From positions 1 through 64,000 of the forward strand of contig MWDI01000057.1 of assembly GCA_002070475.1 (NCBI GenBank): a stretch of DNA of 64,000 nt, in the 5' to 3' direction. Position numbers and translations under genes: made by a program. Every line of letters begins with the position of its first letter. Position 1 is the stretch's first letter. This DNA comes from Firmicutes bacterium ADurb.Bin146. Its GTDB lineage: Bacteria > Bacillota > Clostridia > DUPQ01. Under the pieces are notes generated by a model. That model saw only the letters and a program-made list of their open reading frames with translations, was not told the DNA's origin and searched no databases. This document shows, one piece after another, positions 8,723 through 16,692 of this stretch.

Positions 8723-10005
8723 GTACATTTGCTAGTATATTAATTGCATTATTAGCTCTAAGTATAATAATTATTGTTCATGAAACAGGACATTTTATAG
8801 CAGCAAAAGCTTCAGGAATTAAAGTATTGGAATTTGGTCTTTTTATGGGACCTAAACTTTTCAGTAAAACAATAAAAGGTACAGTGTATAGCATTAGAGC
8901 TATACCAATAGGTGGATTTGTTGCAATGGAAGGTGAGGAAGAAAATGTTATAAGCCCAACATCATATTCCTCAGCTAAACCTTATAAAAAAATACTGGTT
9001 TCTTTTGCAGGCCCTTTTTTTAATATTATTTTCGCATTTTTGATACTAGCAATATTATTTAGTTTTACTGGATATGCATTAGATACAAATACAATAATTG
9101 ATATGAATGGTCCTTTATATGAAGCTGGATTAAGGGACGGAGATAAAATAATATCGATTGATAATAAAAGGGTTAATGATCCGTCTGATATAACTATGAT
9201 TCTTTATCCTATTAAAGAAGTTACACCTGTAAATGTAGTATATGAAAGTTATGGAATTAAACAGACCGTATCTGTTCTACCAATTAAGCAGGGCGGTAAG
9301 CGTGTTATGCTTAATATATCAACTCAAAACTCAAATACAATTGTTGCAGATATTGATAAAGATTCAAATGGATATATTGCAGGATTACGTGTTAATGATA
9401 TGATAACTCATATTAATGATAATCCTGTCAGTACTCCTAAGCAGTTAAGTGAACGGGTTACAAAAAATGGTGTTGGATCGATAAAAGTAACTGTATTGAG
9501 GGAGAATGAGCAGCTTACATTTGTTTTTGACACTATTGAATCAGAATCAATGGAATATCTTGATTTAGGTGTATATTATTACAGTACCGATATTAATTTT
9601 TTACAAGCAGTTAAACATGCTGTATTATACTCATTTTCTGTAGTAAAAACAGTAATTGTATCAATTGCATGGCTGATTACCGGTATTGTAAGCATATCAG
9701 AAATGATGGGTCCTGTAGGAATAATTTCAACAATTGGTGAACAGATTAAACAACCGACATTCGTGTTATTCATAATTAATCTTGTTAATATGATGGCATT
9801 TATATCCATTAATCTTGGTGTAATGAATCTTATACCATTTCCTGCACTTGATGGTTCGAAAATTATTATACACTCAATTGAATGGATAAAAGGTAAACCA
9901 TTTAATCAGGATAAAATGAAATATGTTACTATTGCAGGTTTCGTTTTACTAATATTATTACTTGTAATAACAACTTTTAATGATATATTCAGGTTAATAA
10001 AATGA
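8719..10005 (+). CDS. rseP: Site-2 intramembrane metalloprotease RseP/RasP
   Basis: This membrane zinc protease cuts transmembrane segments of anti-sigma factors and leftover signal peptides. Residues 17-27 carry the active site IIVHETGHFIA (HExxH), and the third zinc ligand is in NLIPFPALDGSKI near residue 375. Two PDZ-like stretches lie between, around NGPLYEAGLRDGDKI and KDSNGYIAGLRVNDMI. Length is 428 with about four membrane segments. It overlaps dxr by 4 bases and ispG by 4, so expression is coupled. Confidence 0.96.
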   Translation: MSTFASILIALLALSIIIIVHETGHFIAAKASGIKVLEFGLFMGPKLFSKTIKGTVYSIRAIPIGGFVAMEGEEENVISPTSYSSAKPYKKILVSFAGPFFNIIFAFLILAILFSFTGYALDTNTIIDMNGPLYEAGLRDGDKIISIDNKRVNDPSDITMILYPIKEVTPVNVVYESYGIKQTVSVLPIKQGGKRVMLNISTQNSNTIVADIDKDSNGYIAGLRVNDMITHINDNPVSTPKQLSERVTKNGVGSIKVTVLRENEQLTFVFDTIESESMEYLDLGVYYYSTDINFLQAVKHAVLYSFSVVKTVIVSIAWLITGIVSISEMMGPVGIISTIGEQIKQPTFVLFIINLVNMMAFISINLGVMNLIPFPALDGSKIIIHSIEWIKGKPFNQDKMKYVTIAGFVLLILLLVITTFNDIFRLIK

Positions 10006-11066
10006 TGACTTTTAATGAAAAAAGAAAAAACAAAAGTATTATACGGATTGGTGATATAACAATAGGGGGAAAAAATGATATTGCTATCCAATCTATGACA
10101 AATACTGATACAAGAGACCTTAAGTCTACTATCGAACAGATTGCAGCTCTTAAGGCTGAAGGTTGCGATATTGTCAGAATATCAGTTTTTGATAAAGAAT
10201 GTGTTAATAATATTCCTCTATTAAAAAAAGCAGTAAAAATACCTCTAGTAGCAGATATACATTATGATTTCAGATTAGCTGTTGAAAGTATAAAAAATGG
10301 AATAGATAAAATTAGAATTAATCCTGGAAATATTACTGATGAAAATAATATAAAAACAATCGTCAAAACAGCTAAAGAGTATAATGTGCCTATAAGGATT
10401 GGAGTTAACGCAGGTTCCTTACCTGAACACCTATACAGTATCTATAAAGGTCCTACTACAGAAGCTGTATTACATGCAGTAAAAGAACAGGTTGACATGA
10501 TTGAAAAGTGGGATTATAACAATATCGTAATTGCTGCAAAATCATCAGATCCTATGGAAACAGTTGAGATATACAGGCTTTTAAACAAATCTTTTAACTA
10601 TCCTTTGCATGTAGGCGTAACTGAAGCTGGAACTTTATTAAGAGGTGCAATTAAATCAACCATTGCTTTATCAATTTTACTTTATGAAGGTATATCAGAC
10701 ACCATAAGAATATCTCTTTCAGATAATCCAATACACGAAGTATCAGTAGCAAAAGATATACTAACTTTCTTGGGTATAAAAAAGTATGGAGTAAATATTA
10801 TAAGTTGTCCTACATGCGGTAGAACAAAAATTGATATAATTAAACTTGCTAATGTTATTGAGGAGAAAACCAGACATATAAATAAAAATATTAATGTTGC
10901 AGTAATGGGTTGTGCTGTAAATGGTATTAATGAAGCCAAATATGCTGATATAGGAATTGCTGGAGGAGATGGAAGAGCAGTCTTATTTAAAAAAGGACAA
11001 AAGATAAAAGTCATATCTGAAGACAGGATAATAGAAGAACTGCTTGAAGAGATAGATAAATGCTGA
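10002..11066 (+). CDS. ispG: (E)-4-hydroxy-3-methylbut-2-enyl-diphosphate synthase
   Basis: IspG converts the cyclic diphosphate MEcPP to HMBPP with a 4Fe-4S cluster, the penultimate MEP step. The TIM-barrel N terminus has IAIQSMTNTDTRD and the C-terminal cluster domain has SCPTCGRTKIDI and VMGCAVNGINEAK. The Cys residues in CPTC and GC are the expected cluster ligands. Length 354 is normal. Placement after rseP is the usual clostridial order. The end overlaps the next gene by 7 bases. Confidence 0.97.
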   Translation: MMTFNEKRKNKSIIRIGDITIGGKNDIAIQSMTNTDTRDLKSTIEQIAALKAEGCDIVRISVFDKECVNNIPLLKKAVKIPLVADIHYDFRLAVESIKNGIDKIRINPGNITDENNIKTIVKTAKEYNVPIRIGVNAGSLPEHLYSIYKGPTTEAVLHAVKEQVDMIEKWDYNNIVIAAKSSDPMETVEIYRLLNKSFNYPLHVGVTEAGTLLRGAIKSTIALSILLYEGISDTIRISLSDNPIHEVSVAKDILTFLGIKKYGVNIISCPTCGRTKIDIIKLANVIEEKTRHINKNINVAVMGCAVNGINEAKYADIGIAGGDGRAVLFKKGQKIKVISEDRIIEELLEEIDKC

Positions 11067-14000
11067 TTGATCATATTGATATAATTAAATTTCAATATAA
11101 TAAAAGCGATGGTACTTTGTTTATTTATTTAAATACAAAAAAGTATATTTTTTTTAATGAAGAAACTGACTTAACAGAAAAAATAAGAAATACACTTAAA
11201 ATAGGTAGGTCTTTTCCTAATATAGAATTAATTATTTCTGACTCAAAAATTGATTTATCAAAAATTAATGAATATGTTCATGATATATATGAGCATATTT
11301 TTGAGGAATTTCAATATCTTATATTATACAAAAGTATAATGGGATATGAGTTGGATGACAAACAAATGCTTATCAGTATTCCTGAAGAAATTAATAAAAT
11401 ATGTGATATTAGTCATTTAAAAGCATATTTATCCGATTGCAGAAAACGTTTAGGCAGTACTATTAAAATTGATCTTAAAATTATTGACAACTCAGAAGCT
11501 AAAAAAATACGTGATGCTTCTTATAAAAACATACAAAATGAAAAATCAAATATTGTCGTACCAAATGTACTTATTGAAGAAGAACCTGAAGGGATTGAAG
11601 AAAAAAAAGTAACTAGAATATGCGAACTTGATAGCAATTCATATAAAGTTCTTGTAGAAGGAAAAATAAATTATGTAAAAGAATATAAATCAGAAAATGT
11701 TCACATGTTCGAATTTGGATTAAATGACTTGTCAGGATCAATCATATGTAAGAAATTTTTTAGCAAGGATGACCCAAAGATTCAAAAATATTCTTCTATT
11801 ATAATTGAAAATAAATATGTGAACGTTTCCGGAAAACATCAGATAGAAAAAAATTCACCTCGATATTTTATTAATGCAGATAGAGTTTCAGAAATAAAAC
11901 TTAGTAATCGAACAGATAAATCCAAAGTTAAAAGAGTGGAAATGAATGTTGACACTGATAATGTAAATATTGACATGCTTCTTGATACTCTGATTAAATG
12001 GAAACATGAAGCTATTGGTATTATGCCAGAAAATAACATTGATTCTTTTGTAAATATATACAAAAAGAATTTGTCAAATAGGCATAAACTTAAAGTAATT
12101 TTTGGTATTTCAGTAAAAGTGCTTATGGATGATCATTCAGCAGTATTCAATCCAAACAAAACACATATTTCAAATAATATTTGTTGTGGTTATGTTAAAG
12201 AAGATAATATATTTATTTCAGACATATGTTATCAGCAGATTAAAAAAACCGAAATTTTTAAGAAAAATGATTTTATTGGCATAAGAGATTTTTGTGAACA
12301 TAAAACTTTATATTTATTTACTGATGTTAATGATGATGACACCTCTGCCTACATCGCAAAAAGCGGAATCACTGTTATAAACGTAAAAAAAGTATTTGAA
12401 ATACTGGAAAAAAAGACATTTACACTAAACACATTAATGTTAAGATTGAATACAGCAATAGATGATGTTGTAAAAGCTGCATATAATGCATCAGTAACCT
12501 TAATGAAAATGTTTGAAACATATGAAGAGATATGCATAAGTACTGCAAATAATAATTTACAGAACGAAAATCTAAATGTATATTCTGTATCATTAACTGT
12601 TAAAAACAGTGAAGGCTTAAGAAATCTATACAAAATACTTACGAAAAGGAATTGTATCTGGAAAATTGTGCCTAGAAGTTATCTAGAAGCACACAGATAT
12701 GGATTATTAGTAGGAACTTGTGATACAAAAGGAGAATTATATTCTCTGCTATTTAATGATGCGGATACCGAATCCATTTATTCGAAAGCAGTTTTTTATG
12801 ATTATGTCAATCTGTTATCTGACAGACATGCTGAACTATTAAAAGAGTCAAAGATAATAAAGACAATAAGTGAATATAGAAATTTTAACAAATTTCTATA
12901 TAAATGCGCAATCGAATGTAATGTAATACCTATTGCTACCTGTTATTCGAAAGATGTTTCAAAAAGAGAATTTATGACAACAAACGAAATGATTTCAGAA
13001 TTCTCTTATCTTGAAAATGAGAAAGCTAAAGAAGTTGTTATAGATAATACACGCAAATTAAATATGGAAATAGAGAATGTATCTCCTATCGTTAAAGCAG
13101 TTAATCACGATGATCTTGTAAGCAGTACATATCTTTCTAATTTTGATGATAAAACAGATAGTTTTAAAAAAGAATTAAATTTTATCTTTTCAGAGAAAAT
13201 TGCTGGAATTGTTGTAATGATAAAAGATTTAATTATCACTCTAAAACAAAAAAAAATACTTTTTCAGATAGAATCACTTCCGACTCCATATATATTGAGC
13301 AAACTTTTAAATGATAATAAATATGTAAATTTAAATAACACTGATTTTAAAATTCATATACAAATCAATATGCTTGATGAAGTATTTAAAATTTTAGAAG
13401 ATATAAATAAAAATCACCATCCATTTTTTGTTAAGTACGAAAAATTTATAGCTGTTCATTTATTACCGACAGGATACGGAATATATGATTTTTCTCCAAT
13501 GATAATAAAAGAAAATGAAATGGTAACGCAGTATAATGCTAATATACTTAAAGAATTTTTTACTACAATATTTATACAACCTAATGTAGATTTGCTTATG
13601 ATTATGAATCTGTATAATTTAACAGATAATTATCCTACAGATGAGCAGATAGATAAAACTGAGTATTATAATATTGAATTATGCACTTCAGACATAAAAA
13701 CAGTTGAAGTAATAAGTATGATAAAGCCTGCATCAAATAACGAATTTATAAGATGTATAGGATTAATTCATGGTAAAGGGACTTGGTATGACAATGCAGA
13801 AAAATTAATTCATGAAAAACTTGCAGAAATATATGATGTAATATGTTTTAAGTATGAGTTTGAGGATGAAACAAAGAATAGTGAAATGTATAAAGAATCT
13901 AAAAGGAAAATAATAGAATGTATATCATATGAAGAAGCAGTAGTACATGCAAGAAATTTGATGATAATTAAATGGTATTACGATAATTACCCGAAACAAT

Positions 14001-14326
14001 TCAAACTGGAATATATAAATAGATATAGAGACTTTTCAAAATTCGGTAATGAATTTATTATTAACAAATCTGATATTTCGACTTCTCTTAAGGACAGATA
14101 TTTAAGTAATAATGAAATAACCATCCTTATAGAACCTCTTGATACAATTTCATATTTAAGTGAAGAAATTATTGATAAGATAATAAGTAATAGGCCATAT
14201 TCAAGTATTAATGAATTTGCAGTAAAAAATTTAATTGATGATGATTTAGTAAAGAAGCTAAAAACAGATGGTTATCTTGATAGTCTTGATATTACTGATC
14301 AAATTGAAATAAATGATTTATTTTAA
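11060..14326 (+). CDS. Divergent PolC-like protein lacking polymerase, exonuclease and PHP active sites
   Basis: The gene occupies the normal polC position and its 1,088-residue product follows PolC end to end, against about 1,440 in B. subtilis. I see an N-terminal domain (1-190), an OB fold (195-285; LNDLSGSIICKKFF), and PHP part 1 (291-355). There the metal motif of PolC (VELHLH) reads VEMNVD and the second His motif is absent (WKHEAIGIMPENN). A shrunken exonuclease remnant (415-487) has KAAYNA where PolC has RAIYDT. PHP part 2 is at 505-675 (MTTNEMISEFSYLENEKAKE). The polymerase region (700-990) has lost the GSRGSVGSS loop and the PDIDLNF aspartates. GLIHGKGTWYDNAEKLI (901-917) and a C-terminal HhH ending QIEINDLF remain. 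No stop or frameshift interrupts it. It cannot be an active polymerase; its role is unknown. It overlaps ispG by 7 bases. Confidence 0.88.
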   Translation: MLIDHIDIIKFQYNKSDGTLFIYLNTKKYIFFNEETDLTEKIRNTLKIGRSFPNIELIISDSKIDLSKINEYVHDIYEHIFEEFQYLILYKSIMGYELDDKQMLISIPEEINKICDISHLKAYLSDCRKRLGSTIKIDLKIIDNSEAKKIRDASYKNIQNEKSNIVVPNVLIEEEPEGIEEKKVTRICELDSNSYKVLVEGKINYVKEYKSENVHMFEFGLNDLSGSIICKKFFSKDDPKIQKYSSIIIENKYVNVSGKHQIEKNSPRYFINADRVSEIKLSNRTDKSKVKRVEMNVDTDNVNIDMLLDTLIKWKHEAIGIMPENNIDSFVNIYKKNLSNRHKLKVIFGISVKVLMDDHSAVFNPNKTHISNNICCGYVKEDNIFISDICYQQIKKTEIFKKNDFIGIRDFCEHKTLYLFTDVNDDDTSAYIAKSGITVINVKKVFEILEKKTFTLNTLMLRLNTAIDDVVKAAYNASVTLMKMFETYEEICISTANNNLQNENLNVYSVSLTVKNSEGLRNLYKILTKRNCIWKIVPRSYLEAHRYGLLVGTCDTKGELYSLLFNDADTESIYSKAVFYDYVNLLSDRHAELLKESKIIKTISEYRNFNKFLYKCAIECNVIPIATCYSKDVSKREFMTTNEMISEFSYLENEKAKEVVIDNTRKLNMEIENVSPIVKAVNHDDLVSSTYLSNFDDKTDSFKKELNFIFSEKIAGIVVMIKDLIITLKQKKILFQIESLPTPYILSKLLNDNKYVNLNNTDFKIHIQINMLDEVFKILEDINKNHHPFFVKYEKFIAVHLLPTGYGIYDFSPMIIKENEMVTQYNANILKEFFTTIFIQPNVDLLMIMNLYNLTDNYPTDEQIDKTEYYNIELCTSDIKTVEVISMIKPASNNEFIRCIGLIHGKGTWYDNAEKLIHEKLAEIYDVICFKYEFEDETKNSEMYKESKRKIIECISYEEAVVHARNLMIIKWYYDNYPKQFKLEYINRYRDFSKFGNEFIINKSDISTSLKDRYLSNNEITILIEPLDTISYLSEEIIDKIISNRPYSSINEFAVKNLIDDDLVKKLKTDGYLDSLDITDQIEINDLF

Positions 14327-14379
14327 TCAAATGCTATAAAGTATAGAGATATTTTTAAAAAAGTGTGCAAATAAAAAAG

Positions 14380-14408
14380 TTGACAAAAAAATTCATATGT
14401 GTTAAAGT
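14380..14408 (+). promoter_or_regulatory. Promoter for rimP-nusA-infB operon
   Basis: TTGACA (14380-14385), 17 bases, then TAAAGT (14403-14408). The -35 box is perfect and the spacer optimal. It separates the translation-factor block from the PolC-like gene that ends at 14326. Confidence 0.75.
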
Positions 14409-14420
14409 CTTGTAGTACAA

Positions 14421-14440
14421 AAGAGTGGCTCGCCACTCTT
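14421..14440 (+). promoter_or_regulatory. Perfect palindrome in the rimP leader
   Basis: AAGAGTGGC and GCCACTCTT form a perfect 9-bp inverted repeat with only TC between them, a few bases after the expected transcription start. It is followed by TAATTT, a poor T-run. It could be a 5' RNA hairpin that protects or attenuates the rimP-nusA mRNA, or an operator. Confidence 0.6.
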
Positions 14441-14461
14441 TAATTTATGATAAGGAGAATA

Positions 14462-14917
14462 ATGGCTAAAAGTATAGCAAAACAAGCATTTGAAATAGCT
14501 TCAAGACATGCCATAAAGTGGAGTATAGAGGTACTTGATACTGAATTTGTAAAAGAAGGCCCTGATAAGTATCTTCGTATATATTTGTATAAACCTGATG
14601 GTATCACAATAGATGACTGTGAAAAAGTACACAGAGATATTGATGAGGAAATAGATATGCTTGATATAAAGGACGCATATTATTTAGAAGTTAGCTCTTT
14701 AGGTTATGACAAGAATCTAAAAACAGATAGGGAATTTGAAATTTTCGCGAATTCTAAAGTAAACATACAGTTATATAAACCTATCGAAAAAGAAAAAAAT
14801 TATGAAGGAGTTTTGATAAATAGAGATCAAAACATAACAGTTATAAAAATTGATGAAAAAGAAATTATTTTTGAAAATAAAGATATTGCAAAAATAACTC
14901 GTGTTTTTGAATTTTAA
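14462..14917 (+). CDS. rimP: Ribosome maturation factor RimP
   Basis: RimP helps assemble the 30S subunit. The protein has the N-terminal alpha/beta domain with YLRIYLYKPDGITIDDCEKVHRDIDEEID and YLEVSSLGYDKNLKTDREF, where most homologues read SSPGLDRPL, and a C-terminal SH3-like barrel with YEGVLI. An ATG at 14447 would add five residues, but AAGGAG at 14452-14457 lies between and supports 14462. Length is 151 residues. It is followed by nusA 12 bases on, as in most bacteria. Confidence 0.94.
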   Translation: MAKSIAKQAFEIASRHAIKWSIEVLDTEFVKEGPDKYLRIYLYKPDGITIDDCEKVHRDIDEEIDMLDIKDAYYLEVSSLGYDKNLKTDREFEIFANSKVNIQLYKPIEKEKNYEGVLINRDQNITVIKIDEKEIIFENKDIAKITRVFEF

Positions 14918-14929
14918 GGAGGATTAATA

Positions 14930-16135
14930 ATGAAAAAGGAACCTATGTCTAATTTGAGACAAAATACAGATTTAATTGATGCTATAAAGCAAATAGAGAG
15001 AGAAAGAGGCATTGATGGAAAAACATTAATAGAGGCCATCGAAGCTGCTTTAGCTTCAGCATATAAAAAGCACACAAAATCAGAACAGAATATAGAAGTA
15101 AATATGGATGTTAATACTGGTGAAGTTAAATTATTCAAAATAAAAAACATTGTTGATGAGATAGTTGATGAAGAAAATGATATGTTAATTGAGGATGCAA
15201 AACAATATGCTGAAGTAGAAGTTGGATACTGCTTAAAATTTGAAGAGGAAATGCTTCCTAGAGAATTTGGCCGTATTGCCGCTCAAACAGCTAAACAGGT
15301 AATACTTCAAAGAATAAAGGATGCTGAAAGGATTAAAATTCTTGATATTTATGAAAATAAATTAAAAGAGATTGTTAACGGAGTAGTTAGAAGAATTGAA
15401 AATGACACAGTATATCTTGATCTTGGTAATACAGAAGCAATTTTACCGAAGAAAGAACAGGTTCCGAGTGAAAGATACGGTATTAATTTCAAGTTTAAAG
15501 CATTTGTTTTTGATGTTAAGAAAACAAGTAAAGAACCAAAAATATTTGTTTCACGTACACATCCTGACTTAGTTAAAAGATTATTTGAAATGGAAGTCCC
15601 TGAGATTCAAAGCGGAATTGTTGAAATAAAAGATATTGCACGTGAACCTGGCGCAAGAACAAAAATTGCTGTCTATTCCTCTGATTCAAATATTGATGCA
15701 ACTGGAGCATGCATAGGTCATAAAGGTATCAGAGTATCTAATGTTGTAGAGGAATTAAGAGGAGAAAAAATTGATATTATTGAATGGAGTCCAAATCCTG
15801 CACAATATATTTCATCAGCTTTAAGTCCTGCTGATGTATCTAGAGTAGATATTTTGGAAGTTACAAATGCTGATGGAAACAGGGAAATCAAAGCGAGAGT
15901 TACTGTACCTGATAATCAGCTATCACTTGCTATAGGAAAAGAAGGACAGAATGCTAGGCTTGCAGCTAAATTAACAAATTGGAAAATCGATATAATTCCT
16001 GAATCAGAACTTAGAAAAATTATTGAAACACAGCTTCTTTCTGATGATGCTTTAATTGATGAGGCTAAGCCTGTAAGTCAGCTTGATGCTCTGTACATTG
16101 AAAATGTTAACGATAAGGAGAACGATGAAAACTAA
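14930..16135 (+). CDS. nusA: Transcription termination/antitermination factor NusA
   Basis: NusA binds RNA polymerase and nascent RNA and tunes pausing and termination. The N-terminal polymerase-binding domain includes LIEAIEAALASAYKKH. The S1 domain (about 130-200; IVNGVVRRIENDTVYLDLG) and two KH domains follow, with EPGARTKIAVYS, GACIGHKGIRV and LAIGKEGQNARLAAKLTNWKIDI. Length 401 is typical of Gram-positive NusA, which lacks the C-terminal acidic repeats of E. coli. GGAGG lies seven bases before the ATG. The end overlaps ylxR. Confidence 0.97.
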   Translation: MKKEPMSNLRQNTDLIDAIKQIERERGIDGKTLIEAIEAALASAYKKHTKSEQNIEVNMDVNTGEVKLFKIKNIVDEIVDEENDMLIEDAKQYAEVEVGYCLKFEEEMLPREFGRIAAQTAKQVILQRIKDAERIKILDIYENKLKEIVNGVVRRIENDTVYLDLGNTEAILPKKEQVPSERYGINFKFKAFVFDVKKTSKEPKIFVSRTHPDLVKRLFEMEVPEIQSGIVEIKDIAREPGARTKIAVYSSDSNIDATGACIGHKGIRVSNVVEELRGEKIDIIEWSPNPAQYISSALSPADVSRVDILEVTNADGNREIKARVTVPDNQLSLAIGKEGQNARLAAKLTNWKIDIIPESELRKIIETQLLSDDALIDEAKPVSQLDALYIENVNDKENDEN

Positions 16136-16394
16136 GAAAGTTCCAATGAGGATGTGTTTATCATGTAGAACTATGAAACCTAAAAAGGATTTGATACGAA
16201 TTGTCCTTTCACAGGATAATAAAGTTTTAATGGATTTAACTGGCAAGAAAAATGGCAGAGGTGCATACATATGTGATGATTTGGAATGTTTTTTAAAAGC
16301 CAAGAAATCAAGAAATATTGAAAGAACATTTTCTGTAGTTAATGATGATATTATATATAATGATTTGGAGGAATATATTAATAGAAAAAGATAA
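16125..16394 (+). CDS. ylxR: YlxR family RNA-binding protein (RNase P modulator type)
   Basis: YlxR is a small nucleic-acid-binding protein; B. subtilis YlxR (RnpM) has been reported to bind RNase P RNA. The 89-residue product has the family pattern VPMRMCLSCRTMKPKKDLIRI, NGRGAYIC and CFLKAKKSRNIERTF. In-frame ATGs exist from 16083, but the ATG at 16125 has AAGGAG at 16115-16120 and gives the normal N terminus. It overlaps the nusA end by 11 bases, indicating coupled translation in the nusA-ylxR-ylxQ-infB order. Confidence 0.93.
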   Translation: MKTKKVPMRMCLSCRTMKPKKDLIRIVLSQDNKVLMDLTGKKNGRGAYICDDLECFLKAKKSRNIERTFSVVNDDIIYNDLEEYINRKR

Positions 16395-16692
16395 TATATT
16401 AAAAATGATAGGATTGGCAGTGAAAGCCAGGAAAGCATCAACAGGAACTATGATATGTCTTGAAGACATAAAAAAAGACAGAATTAAGCTATTATTTGTT
16501 GCTTCTGACTGTTCAGAAAATACAAGGGAAAAGGTATTGAATGCAAAAATAAGTAAACAAATAGAAATAATAGAAATATTTTCAAAAGAGCAATTAGGAA
16601 GTATTATAGGTAAAGAAGAAATATCTGTTGTGGGAATAAAAGATTCAAATTTTGCAAAAGGTATTAGAAGCAAGATAACCAAGGAGAACTAA
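16381..16692 (+). CDS. ylxQ: YlxQ, L7Ae-family RNA-binding protein
   Basis: YlxQ is a small L7Ae/L30e-fold RNA-binding protein linked with nusA-infB. The pattern LKMIGLAVKARKASTG, then LLFVASDCSENTREKV and KQIEIIEIFSKEQLGSIIGK is typical. The start is uncertain. GGAGG at 16367-16371 is followed nine bases later by ATA at 16381, which would give an N terminus (MEKDNILKMIGLA) matching relatives. The first ATG downstream (16405) has no ribosome site and cuts into the conserved helix. ATGs at 16342, 16345 and 16360 precede the ribosome site and give atypical residues. Confidence 0.85.
   Translation: MEKDNILKMIGLAVKARKASTGTMICLEDIKKDRIKLLFVASDCSENTREKVLNAKISKQIEIIEIFSKEQLGSIIGKEEISVVGIKDSNFAKGIRSKITKEN

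Noticed and set aside
11060-14326. Calling this gene plain polC or a simple pseudogene
   Set aside because: Catalytic motifs of all three enzymatic domains are missing, so plain polC is wrong. The frame of 1,088 codons has no stop or shift and conserved islands remain, so simple decay is not the best reading.
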